A DNA stretch of 28,393 nucleotides from CAZFZT01 sp964523675 (GTDB lineage Bacteria; Planctomycetota; Phycisphaerae; Phycisphaerales; SM1A02). Numbering within the stretch: the first letter of the stretch is position 1; the number at the start of each line of letters is the position of its first letter. The notes beneath the pieces were generated by a model. It had not been told where the DNA came from. It ran no database searches and was given only the letters and a program-made list of their open reading frames with translations. Of this stretch, positions 1 to 8,113 are shown one piece after another. The translations under genes were made by a program, and so were the position numbers. Location: positions 1 to 28,393 of the forward strand of contig CAZFZT010000041.1 in the NCBI GenBank assembly GCA_964523675.1, given 5' to 3'.

Positions 1-1
1 C

Positions 2-397
2 TTCGCGACCATCGGCTGCTGTTCGTTCGTGGGCGGGCTCGCGAGGATCACCAAGGACGTGCCGCCTTACATGATCGTGGAAGGGAACCCCGCGGAAGTG
101 CGAGCGGTCAACTCAATCGCCATGACCCGGCGCGGCTTCGAACCGGAGCATATTGACGCCATGAAAATGGCCTATAAGCGGCTCTTCCGCGATAACGGCG
201 CCGCCATGACCGAGAAGATCGTCGATTTGCGAGAGGCCTATCCGAACGTGCCCGCCGTCATTCGATTGTGTGATGCGCTTGACGCCGCTGCGATCGGCGT
301 CCACGGCCGCGCCCGTGAAGCCACGCGCCACGACGACAAACGGGCGACGATCCGCACCTTTACGCCGAAAGAACGCGCACAGGCAAAAACAGTCTGA
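2..397 (+). CDS. lpxA: LpxA, UDP-N-acetylglucosamine O-acyltransferase (C-terminal part)
   Basis: Only the C-terminal 131 residues are in the window; the reading frame is open through the left edge. LpxA transfers a hydroxyacyl chain from acyl carrier protein to UDP-GlcNAc, the first step of lipid A synthesis in the cytoplasm. What is seen is the end of the left-handed beta helix (ARITKDVPPYMIVEGNPAEV) followed by the helical LpxA C-terminal domain (the RRGFEPEHIDAMKMAYKRLF segment), which is typical for this family. The extreme C-terminus (about the last 35 residues) is basic and looks lineage-specific. It converges on clpB with about 90 bp between the stops. Its presence supports a lipid A-type outer membrane. 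A related hexapeptide acyltransferase is the main alternative, but the C-terminal helical domain favours LpxA. Confidence 0.88.
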   Translation, partial: FATIGCCSFVGGLARITKDVPPYMIVEGNPAEVRAVNSIAMTRRGFEPEHIDAMKMAYKRLFRDNGAAMTEKIVDLREAYPNVPAVIRLCDALDAAAIGVHGRAREATRHDDKRATIRTFTPKERAQAKTV

Positions 398-488
398 ACA
401 TCGAGGAGTTCGCCGCCGGTCGTCCGTCTCACCTCTTGTCACCGCCGGGCTGAATCGTTGTCTTCCTCACGATCACCTGCACCTTCGG
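398..488. other. Convergent intergenic spacer lpxA / clpB
   Basis: A 91-bp gap between two convergent stop codons. GC-rich inverted pieces are present, but I see no clear stem with a T-run, so no terminator is called. Confidence 0.5.
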
Positions 489-3122
489 TCAATTGGCGGT
501 TGATTCGATGGGTTCTGAGGGGGCGGTGTTCTTGAATGTGAATGACTTGCCTTCGTGATCGACTTTGATGTGGTCGCCGGGTGAGAACTCGCCGCCGAGG
601 ATGCGGCTGGCGAGCGCGTTTTCGATGCGCTGTTGAATGACGCGCTTGAGCGGCCTTGCGCCGAACTGCGGGTCGTACCCCGCCTCCGCCAGAGCCGCCT
701 TCGCGCCGGGCGAGAGTTCCAGCGACAGGCCACGGTCGGCGAGGCGAGCGTGCAGTTGCCGCAACTGGATATCGACGATGTCGGTGAGATCATCGGGCGT
801 GAGTTGATGGAAGATGATCGTCTCGTCGATGCGGTTGAGCAGTTCCGGGCGCAGCACCTGCTTGAGCAAGTTGCGCACGTGGGCTTCAATCTCGACATCG
901 ATCGCGCCGCTTTCCGTCATGCGCAGGATTTCAGCGGAGCCGATGTTGCTCGTCATGACGATGATCGTGTTGCGGAAATCAACAGTGCGGCCGTGCCCGT
1001 CGGTGAGGCGGCCGTCGTCGAGCACCTGAAGCAGAACGTTCGACACATCGGGGTGCGCCTTTTCCATTTCATCGAAGAGGACGACGCAATACGGCCGGCG
1101 TCGGACGGCTTCAGTGAGGCGGCCGCCTTCTTCATAGCCGACATAACCGGGCGGCGCGCCGATCAGCCGCGCGACGGAGTGTTGCTCCATGAACTCGCTC
1201 ATGTCAATGCGCACCATCGCCTCTTCGGTATCGAAGAGGAACTCGGCCAGGGCCTTGCACAGTTCGGTCTTGCCCACGCCGGTGGGGCCGAGGAAGAGGA
1301 ACGACCCGATGGGGCGGTTCATGTCGCCGAGCCCTGCGCGATTGCGCCGCACCGCTTCCGCCACTGCGCGGACGGCATCGGTCTGGCCGACCACGCGATT
1401 GCGAAGTTGGTCTTCCATGCGCAGCAGTTTCTCGCGCTCGGATTCGATCAGTCGCGTCACGGGGATGCCGGTCCAGCGCGCGATCACTTCCGCAATCTGC
1501 TCCGAATCGACTTCCTCTTTCACCAGCGCCTTGCCGGCGGCCTGACGTTTCTCAAGCTCCGCCTCAGCCGCTTCAAGCCGCTTATCAAGTTCGCGCAGCT
1601 CGCCGTATTGAATCCGCGCAGCCGCCTCGAGGTCGCCGCGCCGCTGCGCCTGTTCGAGTTCGGTGTGCTTGGCGTCGATTTCTTCCTTGACGGCGCGAAT
1701 CTTGTCGAGTTCGCCCTTCTCTTCATCCCACTGCGCGGAAAGCTGCCGGTTGCGTTCACCCAGTTCCGCGAGTTCCTTCTCAAGGACATCGAGACGCTTC
1801 TTCGATTCGGGATCGGTTTCGATCTTGAGCGCTTCGCGTTCGATTTCGAGTTGCATGATGCGCCGGCGGAGTTCATCGACCTCGGCGGGCATGGAGTCGT
1901 TTTCGATGCGCAGCCGGGATGCGGCTTCGTCGAGCAGGTCGATCGCCTTGTCCGGCAGGAAGCGGTCGGCGATGTAGCGATGGGACAGTCGAGCCGCTGC
2001 GATCAGGGCGGCATCCTGAATGCGTACGCCATGATGCGCTTCATAGCGCGGCTTGAGCCCGCGCAGAATGGCGACCGTTTCCTCAACGCTCGGCTCGCCA
2101 ACGACGATCGGCTGGAAGCGCCGCTCAAACGCAGCGTCCTTCTCGATGTGCTTGCGATATTCATCGAGGGTGGTGGCGCCGATGCAGCGCAGTTCGCCGC
2201 GCGCCAGGGCGGGCTTGAGCAGGTTGCCCGCGCTGACCGCGCCCTCGGCCGCCCCGGCTGAGACGACGGTGTGCAACTCGTCGATGAAGAGAATGATGCG
2301 GCCATCACTTGCGGTGACCTCGCGCAGGACGGCTTTGAGTCGATCCTCGAACTCGCCGCGGAACTTCGCCCCGGCGAGCAGCGCGCCGACATCAAGCGCG
2401 ACGATGCGCGCTTCGCGCATGGAGGCGGGGCAGTCGCCGTTGACGATGCGCAGGGCAAGCCCTTCTGCGATGGCGGTCTTGCCGACGCCGGGTTCGCCGA
2501 TCAGGACGGGATTGTTCTTGGTGCGGCGGGAGAGCACCTGCATGCAGCGGCGGATTTCTTCATCGCGGCCGATGACGGGGTCGAGTTTGCCCTGCTGGGC
2601 TTTCTCGACGAGATCGATGCCGTACTTTTTGAGCGCTTCGTAGGTCGATTCCGCGCCGGGGTCGTTGATGTTGGACACGCCGGACGCCTGGCGCAGTGTC
2701 TGGATCGCCTTGAGCAGCGTCTTTCGATCCGCGCCGTGAATGGAAAGCACTTCCTTGGCGCTGGAGGCGACTTCCGCGAGCGCAAGGAGGAGGTGCTCGG
2801 TGGAGATGTAGGAGTCCTTGAGATCGCTCGCTTCTTTCTCAGCGCGGTTCAGCGCCTGCACGGTCGCGGGGGCGGTGCTCGGCTGGGCCGATGCGCCGGA
2901 GACGGTGGGAAGCCGATCGAGTTCGCGCGTGGCCACATCGAGCACGCGCTCACCCTGGATGCCTGCGCGCAACATGATGGAGCGCACGACGCCGTTGGCG
3001 TCTTCAAGCAAGGCGTGCAGAATGTGCAGGGGCGTGAGTTCGCTGTGGCCCTTGCTTATTGCAAGCGACTGGGCTGAAGCGAGTGCGTCCTGCGCGAGCG
3101 TTGTGAATCTGTCCATGCGCAT
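489..3122 (-). CDS. clpB: ClpB, AAA+ protein disaggregase
   Basis: ClpB is a hexameric cytoplasmic AAA+ chaperone that works with DnaK to pull polypeptides out of aggregates. The 877-residue product has the usual family length and order: N domain (about 1-145, with paired Clp_N repeats), first AAA+ domain with Walker A G209EPGVGKT216 and Walker B around LFIDELHT (279-286), the coiled-coil M domain (about 405-525) that separates ClpB from ClpA/ClpC, and a second AAA+ domain with Walker A G612PTGVGKT619 and a C-terminal D2-small domain. The chosen ATG at 3122 has a GGAGG 9 nt upstream (3132-3136 on the plus strand) and begins MRMDRFTTLAQ, a normal ClpB start. The frame stays open further upstream, but that extension has no ClpB similarity and overlaps the divergent gene. 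No CIRCE-type or other heat-shock operator was recognised. Confidence 0.97.
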   Translation of the reverse strand: MRMDRFTTLAQDALASAQSLAISKGHSELTPLHILHALLEDANGVVRSIMLRAGIQGERVLDVATRELDRLPTVSGASAQPSTAPATVQALNRAEKEASDLKDSYISTEHLLLALAEVASSAKEVLSIHGADRKTLLKAIQTLRQASGVSNINDPGAESTYEALKKYGIDLVEKAQQGKLDPVIGRDEEIRRCMQVLSRRTKNNPVLIGEPGVGKTAIAEGLALRIVNGDCPASMREARIVALDVGALLAGAKFRGEFEDRLKAVLREVTASDGRIILFIDELHTVVSAGAAEGAVSAGNLLKPALARGELRCIGATTLDEYRKHIEKDAAFERRFQPIVVGEPSVEETVAILRGLKPRYEAHHGVRIQDAALIAAARLSHRYIADRFLPDKAIDLLDEAASRLRIENDSMPAEVDELRRRIMQLEIEREALKIETDPESKKRLDVLEKELAELGERNRQLSAQWDEEKGELDKIRAVKEEIDAKHTELEQAQRRGDLEAAARIQYGELRELDKRLEAAEAELEKRQAAGKALVKEEVDSEQIAEVIARWTGIPVTRLIESEREKLLRMEDQLRNRVVGQTDAVRAVAEAVRRNRAGLGDMNRPIGSFLFLGPTGVGKTELCKALAEFLFDTEEAMVRIDMSEFMEQHSVARLIGAPPGYVGYEEGGRLTEAVRRRPYCVVLFDEMEKAHPDVSNVLLQVLDDGRLTDGHGRTVDFRNTIIVMTSNIGSAEILRMTESGAIDVEIEAHVRNLLKQVLRPELLNRIDETIIFHQLTPDDLTDIVDIQLRQLHARLADRGLSLELSPGAKAALAEAGYDPQFGARPLKRVIQQRIENALASRILGGEFSPGDHIKVDHEGKSFTFKNTAPSEPIESTAN

Positions 3123-3251
3123 GGGAATGTGCCTCCGAATGGGAAGATGCAAAGGGTGCGCCGCTTCGTAGAGGACGATACTGCGGCTTTGAGCGGTTGA
3201 GCATCGCGAATCCCGCCCTGAAACAGCGCGCTGCGCAAAGCGGCTGCCGAT
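3123..3251. promoter_or_regulatory. Divergent promoter region clpB / DUF1573 gene
   Basis: This 129-bp region must hold the starts of both divergent transcripts. The clpB ribosome binding site is clear; no convincing -35/-10 pair or operator could be fixed by eye. Confidence 0.4.
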
Positions 3252-4052
3252 ATGGCAGAGCACGTAGTATTGGTCATGGCCATGGCCGCGCCCGAGCGTG
3301 AACAACGTCCGATCATCCGCACGCCGCTGCTGATCGCGCTGCTGGTGACGGCTGCGGTGGGCGTGGTGGTCGGGGCGTACCGCTTCAATTCGAGCCGGCC
3401 GGTGCTTGCGGGCGAGCAGCATGGGGCGGTCGGAGAGGTGTGGCTGGAGGTCGATGAAGCGACCGGAGCGCTGCGCGGCGAGGCGGCGCATGTGTTCCAC
3501 CTGCGCAACGCCGGTCGCGAACCGGTGACGATTCTCGATGTGCGCAGTTCTTGCGGCTGCACGGCGGCGAGCGCGGCCGAGTCCATCATTGAACCGGGCG
3601 ATCCGGTGGCGATTGAGGCGGCGATGCATCTGGACCGGCCGGGTGTGCGCGAGGCGGAGGTGTTCATTCATTTTGATGATGAGCGGGTGCAGACGCTGAC
3701 GCTGGAGGCGGTCGGGCGCAGCCGCTTTCCGCTGCGCGCCGAGCCGCACCGGGTGGTGGTGATGGAGGAGCGGCCACTCACCGTGCGCGTGATCGCGGAG
3801 GTTGAGGATGGCGATGCGCAGCCGATGCTGGAGGTTGACGCGCCTGCGGGGATTGAAGCGGAACTGGTGCGCTGGTCGAAGTGGCGCGATGCGGATTCAG
3901 CGCGGCAGGTACCGGCGATGTGGAGCGGCGCGGTGCGTGTGTCGGTTGTGGATGACGGTGCGCTTGAGGAGGATGCAGCGATCGAGTTGACGCTTGATGA
4001 GAAGCACGTGCTGCGCGTGGGGATCGAAGCCAAGGCAGAGCCGCGACCGTGA
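3252..4052 (+). CDS. Membrane-anchored DUF1573-domain protein
   Basis: A 266-residue protein with a short cytoplasmic N-terminus, one transmembrane helix at about residues 24-43 (IRTPLLIALLVTAAVGVVVG) and a long extracytoplasmic part. Residues about 75-155 match the DUF1573 pattern: an Ig-like beta domain with the hallmark DVRSSCGCTAAS (Cys101, Cys103). Such domains are common in planctomycetes and Bacteroidetes and are of unknown function. The rest (about 155-266) is beta-rich and acidic without a domain I recognise. The start is uncertain: ATG at 3252 or the in-frame ATGs at 3276/3282 would all keep the helix, and none has a good Shine-Dalgarno sequence. It is divergent from clpB. The stop lies in a repeat-like sequence. 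Confidence 0.75.
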   Translation: MAEHVVLVMAMAAPEREQRPIIRTPLLIALLVTAAVGVVVGAYRFNSSRPVLAGEQHGAVGEVWLEVDEATGALRGEAAHVFHLRNAGREPVTILDVRSSCGCTAASAAESIIEPGDPVAIEAAMHLDRPGVREAEVFIHFDDERVQTLTLEAVGRSRFPLRAEPHRVVVMEERPLTVRVIAEVEDGDAQPMLEVDAPAGIEAELVRWSKWRDADSARQVPAMWSGAVRVSVVDDGALEEDAAIELTLDEKHVLRVGIEAKAEPRP

Positions 4053-4177
4053 GGGAGCGCTTCGGTGATGCGGCGCGATGCTTGAATCTGGCGCGTTGCT
4101 TGCGTCTTGCGCCGAAGGACGCGCTCCCTGACGGTCGCGGCTCCGTTTTGCGCTCCCTGACGGTCGCGGCTCCGTTT
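4041..4177. repeat. Inverted/tandem short repeat (family R1)
   Basis: Two direct copies of a 28-bp unit lie at 4121-4148 and 4150-4177 (each starts GCGCTCCCTGACGGTCGCGG). A copy in inverted orientation at 4041-4060 matches with one mismatch in 20 and overlaps the end of the DUF1573 gene. The last two bases of the right copy overlap the arfB stop codon (TTA on the plus strand, 4176-4178). A diverged relative is at 16495-16523. The arrangement could form a stem between the 4041 copy and either right copy, acting between two convergent genes. It looks like a dispersed intergenic repeat. Confidence 0.8.
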
Positions 4178-4637
4178 ACTGCGGCTTGCTTTGACGCAGG
4201 GATTTCTTCTCTGATTGCTCGCGTTTTTGTTTGAGGCGGCGTTCGTTTGCGGCGCGGCTTGGCTTGGTCTTCTTGCGGCGCTTTGGAACGGTGACGGCGC
4301 GGAGGACGAGTTCCTTGAGGCGGTCGATGCAGTGGTTTCGGTTCATGCGCTGCGAGCGGCTTTGGTCCGATTGGATGACGATGTCGTCTTCGGACGTGAG
4401 CCGCCGGCCGGCGAGTCGGCGCAGGCGCGCGATCGCGGTATCATCCAGGCCATGGATGTTCTGGATCGCAACGCGCAGTTCCGCCTTCGTCGAGAGCTTG
4501 TTCACGGCCTGTCCACCCGGGCCGCTGGAGCGCGAGAAGGTGAACCGCAGGTCGGCTTCGCGCACGGCGACTCCCGGTGCGAGGAGCAACTCGCCCGGCG
4601 GCGCGGTGTGCGATCGATCGGGAGCGCGGTCTGACAC
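4176..4637 (-). CDS. arfB: ArfB/YaeJ-type peptidyl-tRNA hydrolase (ribosome rescue)
   Basis: A 153-residue protein of the class I release-factor fold with the catalytic GGQ motif in SRSSGPGGQAVNKLSTKAEL and a lysine/arginine-rich C-terminal tail (KRRKKTKPSR and following). ArfB binds ribosomes stalled on truncated mRNA: the basic tail enters the empty mRNA channel and GGQ hydrolyses the peptidyl-tRNA. The length and the absence of a codon-recognition domain separate it from RF1/RF2. The start is a GTG at 4637 with only a weak purine-rich sequence upstream (GAAAGAAG); a slightly downstream start cannot be excluded. Only 28 bp separate it from the divergent barrel gene. Its stop overlaps repeat R1. 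Confidence 0.9.
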   Translation of the reverse strand: MSDRAPDRSHTAPPGELLLAPGVAVREADLRFTFSRSSGPGGQAVNKLSTKAELRVAIQNIHGLDDTAIARLRRLAGRRLTSEDDIVIQSDQSRSQRMNRNHCIDRLKELVLRAVTVPKRRKKTKPSRAANERRLKQKREQSEKKSLRQSKPQ

Positions 4638-4665
4638 TTCGTTTCACTTCTTTCAACAGGCGGGT

Positions 4666-5589
4666 ATGGCCACATACACAACGACACGACAGGTTGCAGC
4701 GTTTCTCAGCATCATGACTTTAGCGGCTGGATCGGCTGCGGACGCGCGCTTCGATGAAGAGCAGATGGATGACATGGCCCGCGCGTTTGCGCCGCTGCAC
4801 GAGTCAGAGGGCGGATTGACGTTCACCTTCACGCCGGGCGTGTGGATTCCGCGATTGGTGGGCGATGCGGGGCTTGGGCCGGGCGATCGCTTCGAGCTGC
4901 GGCCGGACTTCGGCATGGACGATCGCGAGCCGACCTTCAACGCTGAACTTTCGATTCGCAAGCATGAGCGCTGGGAACTGCAACTGAGCGGCTTTCATTT
5001 CTCGACCGATGCGACGAGCGATGCTGCGATGCCGATGACCTTCGGCTCTGTCGTGCTCGCGCCGGGCGACCGATTTCGCAGCGCGTTTGAGATGACCTCG
5101 ATCAGCGGCGAACTGCGCATCAGCGTCTTTCGACCGCTGCCGTTGCCGTGGACGGACGATGGCAGAGCGCGCAACAGCACCTCAACGGGTGAAGCGATTG
5201 CGGACCTGCGCTTCATGCCGGCCTTCGGCGCGCGGTGGATCAGCGTGCGGCATGAGGTGGAAGACTTTGCGATGATGCCTGCGAAAGAGCGCGTGCGCGG
5301 GGAATGGGCGATTCCGTATGCGGGTGTGATGATGGAACTCACCTTTCGGCCGGATGGACTGCCCCTGACGGATGACATTCGCATCGAAGCGGGCATCGGG
5401 GCCGGGCCGGCGCTGGGCTCGGGCAGCGGGTTCGGCTGGCACGTGCGCGCGGGACTGACGTGGAACTTCACGCGCAACGTCGGCGTAACGGTGGGGTACC
5501 GGCTCGTTGACCTGTCGGTTGAAGTCGATGACTACGAACTTCGCGGCGGTTTGCAGGGGCTGTTCGCCGGCGGTTCGTTGCGGTTTTGA
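4666..5589 (+). CDS. Predicted outer-membrane beta-barrel protein
   Basis: A 307-residue product. The N-terminus (residues 1-28, ending GSAADA) resembles a signal peptide. The rest alternates polar and hydrophobic residues as in beta strands (for example TFTFTPGVWIP, WELQLSGFHF, GWHVRAGLTWNF, NVGVTVGYRLVDLSVEVDDY) and ends in Phe (GSLRF), the usual C-terminal signal for the BAM assembly machine. I cannot assign a pore or receptor family; small OmpA-like or OmpW-like barrels are plausible folds. The frame is open upstream, but the signal-like sequence fixes the start near the ATG at 4666. It is divergent from arfB with only 28 bp between starts, so its promoter probably lies inside arfB. Confidence 0.7.
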   Translation: MATYTTTRQVAAFLSIMTLAAGSAADARFDEEQMDDMARAFAPLHESEGGLTFTFTPGVWIPRLVGDAGLGPGDRFELRPDFGMDDREPTFNAELSIRKHERWELQLSGFHFSTDATSDAAMPMTFGSVVLAPGDRFRSAFEMTSISGELRISVFRPLPLPWTDDGRARNSTSTGEAIADLRFMPAFGARWISVRHEVEDFAMMPAKERVRGEWAIPYAGVMMELTFRPDGLPLTDDIRIEAGIGAGPALGSGSGFGWHVRAGLTWNFTRNVGVTVGYRLVDLSVEVDDYELRGGLQGLFAGGSLRF

Positions 5590-5632
5590 ATCGCTGCGCT
5601 TCGCCGCTCAACGGGCGACTCCGCCATGCAAT

Positions 5633-5962
5633 TCAATGCACTGCTTGACGCGGAAAGGATTTCCATTGCTTGAGAATGCCGGCGATGATGGCATCGGTTT
5701 CTTCGAGCGTGTGTACGGTGGAGGTGATGACGGGCTGGGACTGGTAGGCGGAGCCGTCCGAGACGATGATGTGCGCGATGTGAGGGTGTTCGGGTGAGTC
5801 GATGGTGACGAACATGCTGATGGTTGCCGGTCCGCGATTGAGCGTCCAGCGATAGAGGTTTCCGGCCTCGACACGCGCGACCTCCGGCTTGCCGAGCGCG
5901 GCAATGAGTCGCTCGATGACCTGCTCACGGAATGTCTTCTCCTGGAGTCGCGGCTCTGGCAT
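5633..5962 (-). CDS. Small conserved-looking hypothetical protein
   Basis: A 109-residue soluble protein with no signal peptide or membrane helix. Residues about 1-35 look helical; about 36-85 look beta-rich (LYRWTLNRGPATISMFVTID, then HIAHIIVSDG), followed by a C-terminal helix (LEETDAIIAGILKQWKSF). I do not recognise the family. It lies 75 bp downstream of the terminase gene on the same strand, with GGAG about 12 nt before the ATG. It could be the last gene of the phage-like operon or an unrelated host gene; the sequence does not decide. Confidence 0.55.
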   Translation of the reverse strand: MPEPRLQEKTFREQVIERLIAALGKPEVARVEAGNLYRWTLNRGPATISMFVTIDSPEHPHIAHIIVSDGSAYQSQPVITSTVHTLEETDAIIAGILKQWKSFPRQAVH

Positions 5963-6037
5963 GTGAAGGTATTCTCCGCTCTGCCGGCCAGTTCCTCCAT
6001 ACTGCAGACTGCGGAGTTCAAGCGTTCGAGCGGTGCG

Positions 6038-7513
6038 TCAGTAGGTGCGGATGGAGGCGCGTGCTGATGTGGCGTCGAGGTTGATGACCATGTAGCGCAG
6101 GGCGTCGGCCGCATGATCGTGGCCGTCCTTGACCGGCTCGAGCGATTCGGGTTTCTCAGGCGGGTAGTGGTACATAGTGAGCGCTTTGATGAGCCGGTCG
6201 CATCGGCGGTGGATTTTCAGGCGCACGCGGTGGACGTTGCGGCCGGCGAGCGCGACGGGTGGGCCGAGCAGGCGGCGCTTGACGGCGGTGATGCCCTCCT
6301 GCAAACCGATCCGCCGGGAACGAATCGGCCAGCCGGCTCGCTTCCACAGCGTGATCGAACTGACGCCGGTCTGATCGCTGCGCTGATGGCCCGCAGGGTC
6401 GGCGCCGATCCAGGTCGGTCGCGGCCACTTGCGATTGCGGGCCGCTTCGATGTGCTCCTCGACCGTGCGCTCTTCTACATGGAGTTCATCAACGATGTAT
6501 ATGACATCCTCCATGATGAACGCCCAGAGCAGAACGGTCGGCGCGCGGTAGCCGAAATCCATGCCGCCGATCCACATCGCGCCGGGTGGCGGATCAATAT
6601 GATCGAAGACGTGCAGGTCGGGGTCGAATTCGTCATAGACGCTTGCGCTGCGGTCGGGCATCTCGCAGAGCATCTCGGCATTCCACGCACGATCGCCGAC
6701 ACGGTCGCGCATGCGGATGGCGTCATCGATGTCGATGAAGCCCTCAGCGTCTTTGGCGCGGCCTTGACAGTCGAGCCAGAGCCGGCATGGCTCGCATTCG
6801 CGCTGCGGCGGGCAGTGTTCGAGCGTGTCGAGGACGCTCCATTGAAACAGTCGGCGGCGCGCGCGGTCGGCGTCCTGCACCAGCCGTTGCATCAGGCCGA
6901 AGGGCAGATGCATGGTGGAAAGCGACTCGATGGACGCGCGCACGTAGGTGTCGCCGCACCATCCGGAGCGCGTGACGAACTGGGCTGCTTCCCAGATGTC
7001 ATCGCGAAAGAGTTCGACTTCGTCGCAGCGCAAGCGGTGGACGCGCTGGCCACGCACGGAGCAGTCGGATTGCGCGAGCACCTCGACGCGGGAGCCGGTG
7101 CGCAGTTCGACGTATCGGCCGGTGACGTTGCCTGCGACGAGATCGTGAAAGAGTTCATCTTCGAGGAATCGCTTGAGATAGCGGTACATCTTCGAGGATT
7201 GCTCGAAGGAGCCGGCCAGGATGCGCACCTGAATACCGGGCTTGAAGAGCATATCAAGGAGTGTTGCAATGGCGCCGAGTTGCGTTTTGCCGCCGCCGCG
7301 ATTGGCCCAGACGATGCAGTCGCGCGGCTCGTGCTCCTCGAAGAAGGCATGTTTGAGGTATTCAAGCGGCGAGACATGGCCGGGCACGATCGGGTGCTTG
7401 GGGATGGTGAAGCCGAGCACAGAACTGACGTAGCCGCGCAGTTGTTTGGGCGTGCGCGGCCGGCGTAGGCGCAGTTCACGGCGGGTGGTGAGGTTGTCGA
7501 TTGCGAGACGCAT
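6038..7513 (-). CDS. Phage-type terminase large subunit (TerL)
   Basis: A 491-residue protein with both terminase domains. The N-terminal ATPase (about 40-200) has a Walker A-like A70NRGGGKT77 and an acidic pair D164E165 in VHRLRCDEVELF, preceded by the usual RG. The C-terminal RNase H-fold nuclease (about 310-480) shows three acidic positions: D319 in GGMDFGYRAPT, D372 in IGADPAG, and D466/D470 in GHDHAADALRY. Between the domains is a cysteine cluster C234, C240, C243, C249 that could hold zinc. In phages TerL pumps DNA into the procapsid and cuts it. Here it is the fifth gene of a leftward set, and no portal or capsid gene follows. All key residues are present, so the enzyme looks intact. 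A cellular helicase-nuclease role for a domesticated copy is possible. Confidence 0.9.
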   Translation of the reverse strand: MRLAIDNLTTRRELRLRRPRTPKQLRGYVSSVLGFTIPKHPIVPGHVSPLEYLKHAFFEEHEPRDCIVWANRGGGKTQLGAIATLLDMLFKPGIQVRILAGSFEQSSKMYRYLKRFLEDELFHDLVAGNVTGRYVELRTGSRVEVLAQSDCSVRGQRVHRLRCDEVELFRDDIWEAAQFVTRSGWCGDTYVRASIESLSTMHLPFGLMQRLVQDADRARRRLFQWSVLDTLEHCPPQRECEPCRLWLDCQGRAKDAEGFIDIDDAIRMRDRVGDRAWNAEMLCEMPDRSASVYDEFDPDLHVFDHIDPPPGAMWIGGMDFGYRAPTVLLWAFIMEDVIYIVDELHVEERTVEEHIEAARNRKWPRPTWIGADPAGHQRSDQTGVSSITLWKRAGWPIRSRRIGLQEGITAVKRRLLGPPVALAGRNVHRVRLKIHRRCDRLIKALTMYHYPPEKPESLEPVKDGHDHAADALRYMVINLDATSARASIRTY

Positions 7514-7527
7514 GGTTGATTTTCATT

Positions 7528-7688
7528 CACCACGGAGGGCCACGGAGGGCCACGGAGAAGGGCGTTTGCTCTTGAGCGATAGAGGGCGAGTTGGTCGTGC
7601 GTGTTCGACCGTCGTCTTCAATCAGCGTGCTGTCTCATTCATTACTACATTTCTTGCTCTCCTCCGTGGCCCTCTGTGGCCCTCCGTG
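7528..7688. repeat. Inverted pair of 10-bp tandem repeats between TerS-like and TerL genes
   Basis: The left arm 7531-7557 is three units of CACGGAGGGC (the last partial). The right arm 7662-7688 is its reverse complement with one mismatch in 27. About 104 bp of ordinary sequence separates the arms. The whole 186-bp gap (7514-7699) between the two terminase-like genes is made of this element, with no open frame worth calling. It could fold as a long hairpin in the operon mRNA. I recall similar CACGGAGGGC-like dispersed repeats in other bacterial genomes but could not check this. Confidence 0.85.
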
Positions 7689-7699
7689 TTTCAATAGAT

Positions 7700-8113
7700 T
7701 CACTGCTCGCCGAGCCGTTCGAATGCGGCGAGGATGGTTTCTTCACTGATGGCGGGAGCGGGAGGTCCGGCTTCGTCGGTGTGTTCGAAGACTTCGAGGT
7801 TCGCTTCGAGCAGATCAACGCACGCCTTGCGCGACATTTCGCTCGGCTGATCGTCGGTGGCGATGGCGATCAATCGCGCTGCTGCGTTGGCGCGGTAGCG
7901 CGCGAGCAGCATCTGGGCGCGAACGTCGGCAAGGAACGCAAGCGATGAGAGCAAGCCGATGTTCTGCGGATCGCGTGCCCACAGCGCCAGGTCGCGCAGC
8001 GACATGCCCAGGCGCTTCGCAAGTTCGGCCGGCGCGAGGTCGCCTTCGGCAAGATGCGCAATGATCGCATCATCCGGCTCTCCTTGATCGTCTCGTTTTG
8101 AGTTGCTGCTCAT
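7700..8113 (-). CDS. Small-terminase-like / HTH protein
   Basis: A 137-residue, all-helical, acidic soluble protein. Residues about 26-50 (LAPAELAKRLGMSLRDLALWARD) form a helix-turn-helix like those in small terminase subunits and phage replication adaptors, followed by long helices (about 55-112) suited to oligomerisation and a C-terminal segment (EETILAAFERLGEQ) that could contact TerL. Its ATG overlaps the ParB stop by 4 nt (ATGA), so the two are translationally coupled. The small-terminase (TerS) label rests mainly on position upstream of TerL plus the N-terminal HTH; small terminases are very divergent. Confidence 0.6.
   Translation of the reverse strand: MSSNSKRDDQGEPDDAIIAHLAEGDLAPAELAKRLGMSLRDLALWARDPQNIGLLSSLAFLADVRAQMLLARYRANAAARLIAIATDDQPSEMSRKACVDLLEANLEVFEHTDEAGPPAPAISEETILAAFERLGEQ

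Noticed and set aside
633..2261. Long open frame (over 500 codons) on the plus strand opposite clpB
   Set aside because: It mirrors the codon pattern of clpB, a certain gene; the product is low in recognisable motifs and has the Ala/Asp/Arg-rich composition typical of antisense frames in high-GC DNA.
3123..3749. N-terminal extension of the clpB frame
   Set aside because: It overlaps the divergent DUF1573 gene and is arginine/histidine-rich without similarity to ClpB; a good ribosome binding site precedes the ATG at 3122.
5963..6037. Attachment site or direct repeat at the left end of the phage-like module
   Set aside because: No matching direct repeat was found in the region right of 11773, and there is no tRNA gene or integrase in the window.
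6113..7468. Long open frame (over 450 codons) opposite the terminase gene
   Set aside because: TerL on the minus strand has clear domain motifs; the opposite frame has none and is a GC-driven shadow.
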